DNA of 64,000 nt from Codonopsis lanceolata (GCA_013146195.2 CM028381.1:92948255-93012254), one strand, 5' to 3'. Positions 46,201 to 58,420 are shown, counted from the stretch's first letter. Notes: generated by a model not told the origin, from the letters alone. Made by a program: numbers and translations.

Positions 46201-49200
46201 TTGGAAATGCTTCCGAATGCACTCAGAAGTAAGACTATGAATAGCAATTTTCCAGTGTAAAAGCTTTCTACAAGTGGATTTGTAAAAGGTGCCCCTGGGT
46301 CGCTCGTTAGCAAAACCTACAAATTTTAACTGAAGATAAATAGATGGCACATGGAAAATTGCACAGCACATCGCCTTTATGAGTGGGTGGAATGGGAAAT
46401 AAGCGACTCCAAGTTTTACATAGGGAATCATCACGGGAATAAGCGGCTTCTGCAGACTAGAAGATAACAGAAGGGAAGGGTAAAAATGGTAAACAAAGCT
46501 TCTAGCGTGGCACTCTGCATCCTCACCCATACACAGATGCACACAATTCTGCAAGAATGAAGAGATATAAGACAGCACTGCATCTGACCTGCTTATTCCG
46601 AGTTTTTTCCTCTTCATGTAAAGAAAGTTCCTGAAACCGCAATTTAAAAAATAAAAGTATAAAGAATCTCTGAGACGGACACTACACCATTCAGATAAGC
46701 AGTCAGGTGAAATAATACATCTACTCTTACCTCCTCTTCATATTTTTCAATATCTTGATAAAGTAGCGTGATTATGTTGTCATAATTAGAATCATCTCTT
46801 AAAGAACGCCGGCTGGCACAATGCGTGCGGCAGGCAGGACACTCATTGTTCCTGTAAAGAAGCAAAAGGTGATCTGATTTTACATCCGCGATAAACTGAC
46901 AATAGTTCATTAAATTATAGAAAAAAATCCCCCATTGTGGTGAATAAACAAGTAATAAATGGAAAAGCCTCATAACATACCCAAGTCTCATTGATTTGTC
47001 AATACATTCTCTACAGAAGCGGTGCATGCATCCCATTACAGTTCGAGTTTTTTTTATAATCCCTGTCCATATTGAAGTCCTTGTTAATGTCATGTCTACC
47101 ATATAATACATCGTTGAAACTGATGAATAAAAACAGCTGCAGGCATACTCGTTTGTAAATTGAGGTCTCGTAGAAGAAATATCATGGAGTACCAACCAGT
47201 CAACCACAATATAGCACGATAGACAGATGGAGTAGAAGATCACTGGTGCTGATATTTAATAGTCTCTATTTATGTCAAATACTTGGGGACGGCTACATGA
47301 CTCCTTTTTGTAATCTGCTCTGTCCAAAGCAAGATAATTTATTAAGCCACTCTCAATCACATCCTTCTTAATTTTAACATTCCTTGCTAGTTTTAGTCTT
47401 CCATCTAGCATGCTATTGATATTGAGATTATCACTCTTCTTAGGAGGTGCAATTATTGGCTTGCTCTCAGTGTCCACGCCATATATTAAGTGATTGTTTC
47501 CGATTGTATTTCCTATTTGGGCTAATCTTACTGTCACAGCCTAGGAAGCACGGACACTCTTCGAAGGGCTAAGTGTCAAGTGTTGATGTGTGTCGGACAC
47601 GTGACACCCTTGGACATTGTGTTGGACACATCCTCAACACTCTAAGAAGTGTCTGAATATTTTTTGTCTGAACACAAGAGAGGCAGCTGTGAGTCACGAG
47701 AAAATGTAAAGGGGAAGAAAATTTGAAGGAGAGAAGAAAGCACGTCGGAGAAGAAAAAACCGCGATTGCTTCTCGTTGTTTTTTTCTTCAATATACAGCT
47801 GAAAGTTCTGTCTACTCACTACTTGTTTCTTCTTTTGGGTTTTTTCTTCACACATCTTGTTTCTTCTTTACGATTTAGGGTGCATTTCCCTTCGTGATTT
47901 TGGAGCTTGATTTTAGATTTTGGGTTTTATTTTTGTAATAATTGAAGAATTTTAAGCTTCATATACATTGTTGAGCCCCTATCTGACCGTTTAAGTTTTT
48001 AGATGAGCTGGTAACTTAACATGGTATTTTGGCAAGATCGTGGGTTCGAGTCATCCCACTTGCATTAATTATCCAAAAATATTGTGAGTGTATGTGATCA
48101 CTATGTGTGTTTTGTGATGCCCCTGGTGAGGCATGTTTGTGTATCTCTCCACGTGTGGACGGATCACACGTGAGGGGGATGTTAAGCTTAATATACATTG
48201 TTGATCCCCTATTTAACACCTTAAGCTTTTCGATAAATTGGTTACTTAACAAAGAAAAAAGTAAGAGAGAAACTTGGAGAAAGTTGTAGGACCGAAGAGA
48301 GAGAAAGTCTAAAACCATCAAAATCAGGCCTCAAGTCTTAAGGCCTTAAATCACAAAAGGCAAACAGGGCCTTAGATTTTCACATTGCTGATTTTAGGGC
48401 TAACTAAACTGTTTCTTTTCTTTTTGCTACTTCAAGGTCAGATTTTTGCTGCTACTACTATTTTATGGCCATTTAGTTAAACCCTAATGACGACCCCTAA
48501 AAGCTTTTTATGGCCGGTGAAAATTTATACTCCCTCCGTCCCTAATTTATTGTCCTGGTTGACTCGGCGCACCGTTTAAGAAAACCTATTTGACTGGATT
48601 ATTAATATTGGTTTAATGTGTAGTTTCCTTTAAAGCCCATGTGCATGTGGCCCATAATTAAAGTAGGGTGAAAAAGTAAGGGTAAAGTGGTAAAAATGAT
48701 GTTCTAAAAAGGTAAGTTTCAAAGTGGACAATTATTTTGGGACGGACGAAAAAGGAAAGGAGGACGATAATTTAGGGACGGAGGGAGTATATTGTTTCGC
48801 TTTTGCATCTTAAAATTATCATGTCAGCTACGAAAATTTATGAACACGTTTCTTAACTGTCTAATATTTTATACTACTATAAAGAAGTTTTGGAAGCCAG
48901 AAATCTAGGGGGGAGGGGGGGTATACTAATGAATTTCTCATAAATGTAATGTTGGGGAAAAGTGGGGTTTGAGAAGGTTATTTTACTAAAGCTAAATTTA
49001 TGTGGATGAAAATATTAATACAATAATAGACATTCCGATGCAAGGAAACTGCAAAATGACAGTTATCTAGAAAATAAGACAATATAAATCAACTTTACCT
49101 ATATAATAACCTCTATTTGGGAGTGGGCGGGAAAGAGGAGGAAGTTATTACATTTGATAGAGGAACTTCTTCCCATATAGGGGCACAAATCATCAAAAAG

Positions 49201-52200
49201 TTGTAAGAGTAATCAAGTTATTTTGAGGAATTTACAAATTCATATTAACAAAGTATCTTCATTACTAGCGTAAATTAGCATCATGATGCTCTTTCTCCAT
49301 TCATCTTACATTGTTGTAGACAGCATAATCTATGAATCAACTATTCTAGTCAAGACACCCCTACATCTGTTGCACTATCAACCTAAGAAGCACTAACAGT
49401 GACACCCTGACTAGAAATGACACAAGACTGTCACGCCTACATGAAATTCTAAAGAAAAAGTAAGAAGGTGAAGGGAACATGAACAGATGTAAATCTTCCT
49501 GCCTGGAATTATGGGAGCTCCAAGATATGCATGCTATGTGTTCAAGAATATCTAATTCTCAAGATAGAAGGGGCCTAAAATAAATTGCGACACAAAATAG
49601 GATGGGATATCTTTACATAATGAGAGTAGCCCTAGTACTAGATGACCTAGCAGGGAGTTATATATAAATAAAACAAGCAGAAAGGTGCTTGAAATTATCT
49701 TATAGAAGAAGAAAAGAAGCAAGGACTTTTATGCAAGTTTTTGGAAGTCAACACTCATCGCATAGATAATCTTATTGGCAGCTGTAGAAAAACTGTGTTG
49801 ACTGAAATGATGGAGTCACAGCAATAGTGATGGTGGTGCTAGATTGGAGGTAGCGGTGGTGTTGGTGGACGAGCAGTGACAACCGCGACGATACAAATAG
49901 TGGTACATTTTTCGCGAATTGGTATGCTGTGTTAGAGAAGGCAAATGTGCAATGTGGGCTTGCCCAGCCCATTATGCCCATTAAGCGAATGAGCACATAC
50001 ATGCCCGCCCATATAACCAGCTACCCAGTTAAACCCTGCCGACAGCCAGCCAGCCTGCTTGTTTGCAAACTCTACCCTTAATATGCCTATCTTTCTTCTT
50101 TAAACCCTGCATTTCCAATTTAATCAGTAATTCATTGAAATCAACAGACAATTATAGTTTTATCATCTGATGAGAAGGGAGAGGTCACTCAATAGCGTAA
50201 GCAAATGGCAACAGCAACTTCCTCAGGTAACAAGAAAGCAGAACTAGATGTGGGAGAGACAATGTGTACAAGCCACGCTCAACTTATATATTACAAGAGG
50301 AGGAGAGTAGACACACTTCAGCTAAGACTAGGTAGCCTCTAGAAACACTTTGTACCAGCCTCTAGAAAGACTCCAATGTGATTTGAACTAACACAAGGAA
50401 AGGAGAGAAAAAAATTGTCAGAAACACAAGAGGGCGATGCCCGTCAATGAGAAAGATGCCCAGCCCATGCACACCTGGAAAGGTCATTACCTAGGGCAGT
50501 ACGGCTTTAAAAATGCTTCCATCCATATTTTTTTCTTCTTCCATCCTTTGTCTCCTCTCTTCCCAAGCTACCTCTCAAAGCCTTTTTCTAAGGCTCTCTT
50601 TGAATCGTTTTAAATTGATGTCATATAAAAGGGACCTTCAACACCAATTTTAAAAGTATGAGCTATATCCTTTTTCAGTTGCCATAAATTCATCTTCCAT
50701 GTTCTTACCTACTACTATACCAGTCTCAATTCTACGATCTTTCTGCTTTAGTAGATCAAAACTTAAACCATGAATCTTCTATTTAATCAATAGTTCATTA
50801 AAATCACCAGGACAAGTATATATCTATAAACTGAAATCGGCGTGGTAACCTATCTCATTTTTTATGCTATTTACTATTCTTATAAAACAGAAGGGTATTA
50901 TCTGATGAAAAAAGGAGGTGTCAGTCTACATCGCAAGCAAACTGCAAAAGTAAATTCCAGCTCTAAACATTAAACATGTGAAGCAAATTCAAACTGTAGA
51001 CATGAAAAAAACATGCTGAGAATAAACAACAGTGTTCTAAATAGGAAGAGACATGAGCAAAAAGACAAAACAAGAAAGCAGAAGAAGTTGGGTAAACAGT
51101 ATAAAGGCCCTCTAGCAGTAATCTCCCATGGATGTACTGAAATGCATGATAAGCTACCATAAGTGTATAACCACATATTTATACAGATAAAGAAGAAAGA
51201 GACATCGTGTAGAAGATAGAAAACATCCATGACCTGGTGACTAGGGGTGGAATGCAAATGAACCAAGCTTAAGAACAATGAAAAAAATGGATCAGCTAGG
51301 GCTCGTATCTGGACTTATTTTGAATATACTAGCTAAAGAAAACATGGTATTTATTTTAGAATCAAAATGAACCGCATTGCATTTCTCATGTAATGCTATT
51401 TTAGACAGCATTTTATGTTCATGTTCTGACATTTGAAGCTGTTAAAGAACAAAAGGTGGCTGTAAAGACAAGAGAAGATTTTCACCTAAGGTGCAAAGTT
51501 TTATCATGAAGTTCAAGTATTGAACTTTGTAAGTTGGTGAAATATCAGCTATCTAGTGTAAGACTTTCTTCTCTCTCTTTTTTTCCAACCCCCTCTATAC
51601 CCCCAAAGACTAAACAAAAGGAAGGGGGGGGGGAATTCAGGTTCAAAGGTAAAAGAAAACTAAAAAGAAAAAAAAAACCACCAAAGCCACTGACCAAAGG
51701 TAAACAAAGGGTCTGTTTGCCAATGATTATTTTGGACTTGTTTCTTCTTTTTCACTTTCATTATCATTGGTTCACCATTGTTTTTCTCTCTCTCTCTCTC
51801 CTACACTTTCACAAAGTTAAAGATAAAAAACATAAAAAAATAAAGACATCACGTGATGGACCGGAAGACTTGTTCCATTTTGTCCCTGATCATGTAGGCG
51901 CAAATGCCAAGGTTGAACTACAATGTACAAGGAAAACAACTCTTCAATTGACATCTAACTTAAAATGCAAGCAGTAAAAAGCAACAATACCTAAACATAT
52001 TGCACATTGTACATCTCTACGAACATCCGCCAGATCCACATTGATAAATCTGCAAAATGAAGGAATTGAAATCTATAGTGCAACTAAAGTCAAAACATAA
52101 TCAAATGTCAACAATGAAGAAAAAGCAATCCAACAAAACGAGAAAAGCACATAAATTCTTGGAAAGAAGAAAAAAAAAACAAGTACAATCCATTGGCACA

Positions 52201-55200
52201 TAAACAAATTTGAAAATGCTTTATACCGTATGAAGATAAGTAATAAGTATGCAAGACATCATTATAATATTTAAGGACAAAATAAAATTAGTATCCTGTT
52301 GTATTGTTGTTATTCCAAAACTCGCTCTCAAGGAACGAAGAGGGTATGTTTGTATCTCTTAATAATCTTAAGCATGTAATGCTTACATGCATGCAGAAAA
52401 ATGTAACGGTAACATGTAGCCTCAACTTGTTAGGTTAAACCGTAGAAGAAATTACTGAAACAATCTTGACTTTGATTTGAAGCTTGTCTTTATTTCATAA
52501 TTGTTGATTGAGCGTAATGGTCATCGTGCAATTCTTAACCTCCCCTGTTGCACGTACCTTCTCCCTACTAAAAGCTCCCTTTTCCTGTTATTGGGAACCA
52601 TGCCCATTCTTCATTAACCATTATCATTATAGATGTAAGAATTCCATACAATTGGAAAAAGAAATAAGTCAAAAGGCATACAGAAGAACCTCATTTATCA
52701 GTAAATGTTAACTAAATTAGAACCATATGCACGTACCCTCACACGTAATCAGCACATATTACACTTATAACCTAAACCTGACAATCACTACATGATGTAA
52801 TGTAAGTATGGGTACACCACAAATAATCTTCACCATAGTTGTCGATATCATACAATATGTATCATACTGATTCCTTTCACCTGTGTAATGGAAACTCGCA
52901 CCATATCTAGCGCATCCATAATGTATCATTTATCGACTGTATGACAATATTTAAAAGGAGAAGAAAAAACAAAGTGCAAAAATAATGAAAAGCAGAGCAT
53001 GACAATTCCACTGAATCACTGATATTGTGACCACTCCCACCCCCCGAAAGCTTCCCCTTGCCGACGCCTAAAGCGAAGCCATATAAACTATATCCCACAA
53101 AAGTGTCTGCGGCAACGTCTCATCCCTGAAAATCCAAGAGTTTCTTTCATTTCAAAAGCTCCACAAGGTAGAAAACAAAATACACCACACTGAAATCATC
53201 ATCGCCTCCCCCAAAGCCTCTGACATGCATATGAAGGAGAGAGGAAACAGGAGGACTTGCTACACCTCCCCTGCAACTCCAAGAGGGCTATGCCAATGAA
53301 ACCGAGGAACCCCACAGAGAAGGAACAGATGATCAAGAGATTCGGAGTTCTTACTTCTTAAATATCACGTCTCCTCTTGTACAGTCTACAATCATTAATG
53401 TTGAGCTTGTTAAGAACCAGGGACCAAAACAAATCCTTATTCTTGACAGGGAACTGCACTTTCCAGATAAAGGAAGAAAGAGGACACGGGGTTGTATTAA
53501 GAGGTCGAATCGTATGCAATAAAAAAGAATGACATCTGTATGACCCGAAGTTCTTGAACCCTCCAATAACCAAGAGCAAGAATCTGGACATGAGATAAGC
53601 AAACACGGGAAAGGATATCCAAAAGCATGAGAACCTCTACTCTCTCTCAATCATTAAGGTTAAGAAGAAAGCAAAAACTCCCACGAAGGTTGCACATCCC
53701 TTCCCCCCCCCTACCTCCGAAAAACTCAGCAATAAGGGCCATATGGACTGAGGGTAAACCAAACAAGGAAAAGAAGATTTTCACAAAAACCTCTCACCCA
53801 TACATTTCACCCTAAACAAATACAGGAACCTTCCTCCACCCTAAAATGGGTAAGTAGGTGAAACAATGTGTAGTACTGATGAATAACTTTCTGGGAATCC
53901 AATGAGTAATGGAGCTACTAATGCTCACATCCCTCCCATTTCAGTGCATACCAAACTAGCTTTTAATCACTTTATGTTCAGTAGATTGAGATTCCCAGAG
54001 AAAACCCCAAAACCACTTACCAACAAGGGAAATCTCCTGACAGACCAAGTTCCGGAGCACTATACCACCCTCCTCTACAGCTTTACACACCTTCTCCTAC
54101 ACATTAAATGATCTCTCACACCCCCTACCCTCCACTGCCCCTCCCCACAAGGAGCCCTCACACCATGCTCTCATTAATAAACTCTCACTTTGTGTAACAT
54201 TATTAGTGTTTTAAGATTATTGAGTTGTGAAACATATTCTGTCCTGGTAAAAGAGTATTCTTGCTAGGAATCGCAGAGCCATGGCCCCCTTAAGAATGAC
54301 AATTCACATGGAAATTCCTCCAGGAACCTATGCTTCCAAGGAAATCCAAAACTTGTGGCCTCCTTCAAGAGTAGCATTTAAGGAATTAAAAGACAATCAG
54401 GGCTATCTTATGTGAGAAGACAAGCCGCCTTAAGGACTGACTGGTTGCATTTACCTTCTAGTTAAGGAATCACCTTAATCTTGGCTTCAAACAGGCTGCC
54501 ACCAACAATGGAATGTGATACTCTAGTTTAAACTCTTAAGCACATAGCCAACCTAAAACGATCCAAGAACCCATTCAAAGTAACAGACCATACCAACAAT
54601 CACATCAAAACATATTTCTCACAGCATTTTGTTCTCAACAAGTTAGTAGAGAACAGCCTCCAATCTTTATCAATAAATTTCTACTAAACTACCTCGAATG
54701 TAAACCAACCTTCTCAGTAATCAACCCCTGATTCTGCTGGCCAAATCTCCTATCAACCTTTTATTTATCTATTTTTAACAAAATCTGTCCTACCTTATCA
54801 ATACAAGCATATACTGGAAAGAGCAAACTAAATGATCTCACTTTGAGATATCTAGTACTCCCTCCGTTCCAACAAATAGTCTCACATTCCATTTATCTAT
54901 TTTTAACAAAATCTGCCCTACCATATCAATACATGCATATACTAAAAAGAGCAAACTAACTGATCTCACTTTGAGATATCTGGTACTCCCTCTGTTCCAA
55001 CAAAAAGTCGCACGTTCTATTTTTGTTTTTCCAAATAAATAGTCTCATTTCTTTTCTTTTTTTTCTTCTTTTTCTTTTCTTTTCTTTTCTTTTCTTTTTT
55101 ACTTTTCAAAAAAATATATATATAGTCTCATTTCTTTTTAACCTATAAAATTCTGTTAATTTTCAAAAAAAAATTCTTCCTTTTCAAGAATATGACATAT

Positions 55201-58156
55201 CTAATATGAATACACAAAAAATAGCTGGCATGTTAGTGCAAATTATAAAAAATATGTAGAAACAAAAACACAATATTAGAAAGTTTGACTTGTCAAATGA
55301 GACTATTCTTTTTGGGACAAAGGGAGTAGTATAGATAGCATGACAGAGACTCTTCTAGTCCACAAACCCACAAGTCAATACTCCTGTAAGAATTTGTAAT
55401 AATTTACCTCATCCAGTGCAAATTCATCATACTTCAGCAAAAGGAGCCCACTTTTCACACCACTACAAACCATCTTCTCAAGGTAATAGTGGAATGTATT
55501 CTCTTGTGCCCAGTTCAAATGGGACTATTTTCGAAATGGAGGGATTATAAAAGAGGAAATACATGTACAGAGTCAAGAGCAACAGCAAAACAGCTGAGAA
55601 CTAGTGTGGCACACAACTAGACCTACTCTGAGGACAGACTAACTACAACCCAACAGTTGCTTGAAGATCAGTTTAGATAAGAAATGTCACAAGATGTTCT
55701 GCTGCAAGATATGAACCAGCCAGGAGACAGATTTTAAAACATTGAAATTTTCATTTATCAGGCCAAACTTCAAGAACCACCTTCTTTTTTGGGATAGCTA
55801 ATTATGGCTTCTTGATATGTGGATTGGAACCAAGGACCTCACCTTGTCCATTGTCCTATTTATCAAATTAAAGTCAAGAAGGTTATCTCACAGAAGACCA
55901 GTTGTGGTTAGCTATGCAATGCTTGCAAACTTTTTGAACAAGTTAATCAGGAAAAAAGAGTAGATTATCTCATCAGAATTTGGCTGACAGTGACCAGTAA
56001 GATTTTATCAAGAACATAGTGAACAAAACCATGCAACATTTAATAATCAAATGTCGCCTTCTTTTCAATTTACATAAAGTGATTAATTTTAACCATATCA
56101 ATGTATGAAAGGTCATTTGAAACCTAAAGTTATCTATAGTCGTGGCTTTCCATATAAAATACATGGAACCCTGATGAATTAACCAATAAAAAGGTCTATG
56201 AATACAACGACGAAGTGGATTCAACAAAAGATGAAGCAGACAAAAAGCGACAGTTAAAAGCAAGAATTACTAGAATGACACCTACTAGAGTTCAGAAGCA
56301 AAGGGGTAACAGCAAGGACAATATAGAGGAAGTGTCCTTATTGTCCTTAAGCAGTCAATCAGTCTATTCAAGTCAACTGAGCCTTTCTTGTGACTACTTG
56401 GTGTTACTTATGTGAATACCTTAGTTCTATCAAAAGTAATGCTACCACAATGTTTGTTTTAGTTATCCCTTCAATATTGTCGTTGACATGGAAATTATCA
56501 CTCCTAACCTGCAGATTCATTGGGCTCAAACCATGGTATGCAGGCCAATATCAGAACTGTCCGTAAGCTAGCAAGAACCAGATCGGCCAGGTCGAAAGTA
56601 AAAGACTTAGAGCAGGGTAGAGCAAAGAAGAGAAATTGCAGGAAGATGATAGATCTAAGAACAAGATACTCTGAAGGGAAAACATTCATATGCAAACACC
56701 TCTGCATGTACATGCGCGCAACAAAACACTTGAAAAAGACAACAGCTGCAAGCAAAAGCTAGTTACTTCAGCAGAGAGACAATATAGAGGAAGGGTCCTT
56801 ATTGTCCTTACGCATTCAATCAGTCTATTCAAGTCAACTGAGCCTTTCTCGTTACTACTTGGTGTTACTTATGTGAATACCTTACTTCTATCCAAAGTAA
56901 TGCTTCCACTATGTTTATTTTAGTTATCCCTTCCTTCAATATTGTCGTTGACATCAAAATAATCACTCCTAACCTGCAGATTTATCGGGCTCAAACCATG
57001 CTATGCAGGCCGAGATTGGAAATGTCCATAAGCTAGCAAGAACCAGATCGACCAGGTCGAAAGTAAAAGACATAGAGCAGGGTACAGCAAACAAGAGAAA
57101 ATTGCAGGAAAAGGATACATCTAAGAAAAAGATACTCTGAAGGGAAAACATTCGCATGCAAACACCTCTGCATGTATGTACATGCACACATCAAAACACT
57201 TAAAAAAGACATGAAAGCTAGTTACTTCAGCAGAGAGACAATGATGCATCAATAGGTCACTCTCTAATGATCAGACTGTGCACGAATTCATATACTTGGT
57301 AAAAACAGAAAGTTCAAAAAACAAGCAGCAGTAAGAATATCCGGAAATGGAAAGAGAAATTGGAAAGTATGAACCACAACATAGACATAAAGATATTGCA
57401 CATCGATAGCAACCTCAGATCAAAATGGGTAACTTCATAATCATCAATCGGACCCCGATCACAACATGCAACACCATCACAGACATTAAATCAAGCAGAA
57501 GGAGAGCATAAAACCCAGCCCCAGACAGAACTTCAAACGAAGCAAGCGATCGAACAAATTTCATCAAAATCACATTTACCAACCTTGTTAAAGATTATCA
57601 GCAAAACCCAGAAACAAAAATTAGCAAACTTAATAGATCACAAAAAACCACCGACATTAAAGACACGGGAGACATTATCTCGTAGGAACCAAAACACGCA
57701 ACACCAACAGTTGATACGTCCATAACTTAGCAATAGGGGTAACCAAGCAAAAACCCATCTGGGTACTCGTAAATACATAAACACTATGAATATACACGTC
57801 TTTACACACACACAAACACACTGTAGGTTCGTGTATGTGTGGGTAGAGAGAGAGAGAGAAGGTGAGGGAGTACTCAGGAAGGTCTGCAGGGTCAATTCCT
57901 TCGGAGTCTGCACAAAAGAGACAATCGATCGTCAAAGAGGAAGCAATACATACATACATTCATAAATATGTGTGTGCGTGAAAGAGAAGGGGGGACCTTC
58001 ATCATCATCGTCATCATCATCTCCAAGTAGTTGTACGACCAGAGGAGGACGTCTCTCACGTCGGGGCTGCTTCCGGCGGTAGTGTTGCAGCAGATATGAC
58101 TCATCATTTTCGTCGTCTTCAAGATTATCCGGCACCGGCCGCTTCTGTGCAGGCAT
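43241..58156 (-). CDS. RING1: RING1 Polycomb PRC1 E3 ubiquitin ligase, 10 coding exons
   Basis: Plant RING1 proteins are PRC1 core subunits that, with BMI1 partners, mono-ubiquitinate histone H2A in the nucleus and keep developmental genes silent. Coding exons (minus strand): 58156-57997, 57907-57874, 52049-51991, 47062-46981, 46851-46731, 46630-46589, 45243-44719, 44495-44394, 43885-43670, 43276-43241. All introns are GT-AG; 1377 nt give 458 residues in one frame, matching the family length. The C3HC4 RING finger is complete: C80, C83, C96, H98, C101, C104, C116, C119 (CAIC, CMHRFCREC, CPAC), followed by RTHCASRRSLRDD. An acidic Asp run lies at about residues 46-53, a basic KKRKSKRGR nuclear-localisation-like patch in exon 7, and a RAWUL-like partner-binding region at about 342-458. 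The RING has Gly where relatives usually have Glu before C96. It appears intact despite large introns. Confidence 0.95.
45579..45855 (-). mobile_element. TRIM element, copy A (277 bp), in a RING1 intron
   Basis: Read on the minus strand: a 73-bp LTR (45855-45783, TGTTAAGCGTG...TTGACA), directly followed by a primer-binding site TGGTATCGGAAC resembling the complement of initiator tRNA-Met. A short internal region follows, then a polypurine tract TGAGGGGGAG and a 72-bp LTR (45650-45579). Flanks are TATTT and TATTC, a 5-bp target duplication with one difference. It has no coding capacity, so it needs help in trans. It lies in the RING1 intron between the exons ending at 46589 and starting at 45243, in the same orientation as the gene. 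Confidence 0.85.
47950..48251 (+). mobile_element. TRIM element, copy B (302 bp), in RING1 intron 3
   Basis: Two 72-bp LTRs (47950-48021 and 48180-48251, both running ...TTAAGCTT.ATATACATTGTT to ...ACTTAACA) flank a primer-binding-like TGGTATTTTGG and a polypurine tract GTGAGGGGGA. A perfect 5-bp target duplication AAGAA surrounds it (47945-47949 and 48252-48256). It is the same family as copy A (shared 'ttcgagtcatccc.cttgcatt' and 'gtgtatctctc.acgtg') in the opposite orientation. It has no ORF. Confidence 0.9.
48530..48787 (-). mobile_element. Stowaway MITE S, copy 2 (258 bp), in RING1 intron 3
   Basis: CTCCCTCCGTCCCTAATTTA ... TAATTTAGGGACGGAGGGAG between TA dinucleotides (48528-48529 and 48788-48789). 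It is the inverse orientation of, and nearly co-linear with, the copy at 24962-25220. The internal word 'gactcggcgcaccgtttaag' corresponds to 'cttaaactgtgcgccgggtc' there. Confidence 0.9.
50110..50960. repeat. Degenerate duplication inside RING1 intron 3
   Basis: 'atttaatca.ta.ttcatt.aaatca' followed by 'atctgatga.aa..gg' and 'gcaagcaaactgcaa'-like words occurs at about 50118-50210 and again at about 50779-50950, in the same order. Old, about 660-bp spacing. Confidence 0.5.
52880..54130 (-). pseudogene. LINE 3' fragment (RT tail and zf-RVT region)
   Basis: The minus strand reads, with stops and frame shifts, SLVGKWFWGFLWESQSTEHK (about 54030-53965), KIFFSLFGLPSVHMALIAEF (about 53785-53725), then IWKVQFPVKNKDLFWSLVLN and KLNINDCRLYKRRRDI (53470-53358), and further on NERNSWIFRDE-like words near 53140. 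These are the C-terminal parts of plant non-LTR retrotransposon polyproteins. The insert lies in RING1 intron 2, in the gene's orientation. The upstream RT is missing. Confidence 0.75.
54335..54640. repeat. Dispersed repeat D, copy 1 (inside RING1 intron 2)
   Basis: Closely similar to 63685-63960: 'aaaacttgtggcctc', 'tcaccttaatcttggcttca', 'ccaccaacaatggaa.gtgat', 'ctaaaacgatccaagaa' occur in the same order and orientation. No coding frame. Possibly part of the LINE-related region or an independent duplication. Confidence 0.8.
54762..55020. repeat. Two-copy tandem duplication (129-bp period) that includes a MITE end
   Basis: 'atttatctatttttaacaaa' starts at 54762 and 54891. Each copy ends in a Stowaway-type terminus 'actccctc.gttccaacaaa', but only the second continues into a complete MITE. 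Confidence 0.85.
54986..55326 (+). mobile_element. Stowaway-like MITE (341 bp) in RING1 intron 2
   Basis: CTCCCTCTGTTCCAACAAAA ... TTTGGGACAAAGGGAG between TA dinucleotides (54984-54985 and 55327-55328). The internal 'aatagtctcattt' and 'aaatgagactatt' are further inverted repeats. It includes a (TTTTC)n tract near 55070. Confidence 0.75.
56319..57241. repeat. Two-copy tandem duplication, 461-bp period, in RING1 intron 2
   Basis: 'caatatagaggaag.gtcctt' starts at 56319 and 56780, and the copies stay co-linear to 'ttacttcagcagagagaca' at about 56780 and 57240. They differ at scattered positions by substitutions and small indels. Confidence 0.9.
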
Positions 58157-58420
58157 TGATTATGCTTTGCTTCTTCTTTCTGCTTACCCAACAAACAACT
58201 TCTTCAACAACAACAACTCTGTTTTTGGCTCTTCTCTCTCTCTCTCTAGCCCCCTTTCGTTGTTTGCTTTGGGTCAGTTTGATGCGAGAGAAATTGGATT
58301 GATGTGTGCGTTCTTGGCTGGGTGTTTCTCTTCTCTCTTTTGAAGAGAGAGAAAGGGGTTGGAAATGAAATGGAATGGAATAGAACGATGAGGGAACAAT
58401 GTTACATTTTTATAGCTGGC
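58157..58420 (-). promoter_or_regulatory. RING1 5'UTR and core promoter
   Basis: Upstream of ATG 58156 the minus strand has a GA repeat (about 58229-58243) and a GTT repeat, typical of a plant leader. TATAAAAA lies at 58414-58407, about 255 nt before the ATG, a plausible TATA box. GA repeats are bound by BPC factors in plants; whether that applies here is unknown. Confidence 0.5.

Larger units (their letters stand above)
47063..51990 (-). other. RING1 intron 3, 4.9 kb
   Basis: Separates the two halves of the RING finger exons (C80/C83 on one side, C96-H98 on the other). It contains TRIM copy B, a Stowaway MITE, a degenerate duplication (about 50110-50960) and otherwise unrecognised sequence. 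No alternative exon is supported. Confidence 0.8.
52050..57873 (-). other. RING1 intron 2, 5.8 kb
   Basis: Separates the acidic N-terminal exons from the first RING exon. It holds a LINE fragment, a 129-bp tandem duplication, a Stowaway-like MITE, a pyrimidine-rich microsatellite (about 55043-55100) and a 461-bp tandem duplication. No alternative exon is supported. Confidence 0.8.

Noticed and set aside
48035..48060. tRNA gene suggested by 'gtgggttcgagtcatccca'
   Set aside because: Only a B-box-like word is present; it lies within the internal region of TRIM copy B and no tRNA fold is possible.
51534..51977. 147-codon plus-strand ORF in RING1 intron 3
   Set aside because: Low-complexity Lys/Pro and Ser/Leu runs from homopolymers; it lies antisense next to a verified RING1 exon.
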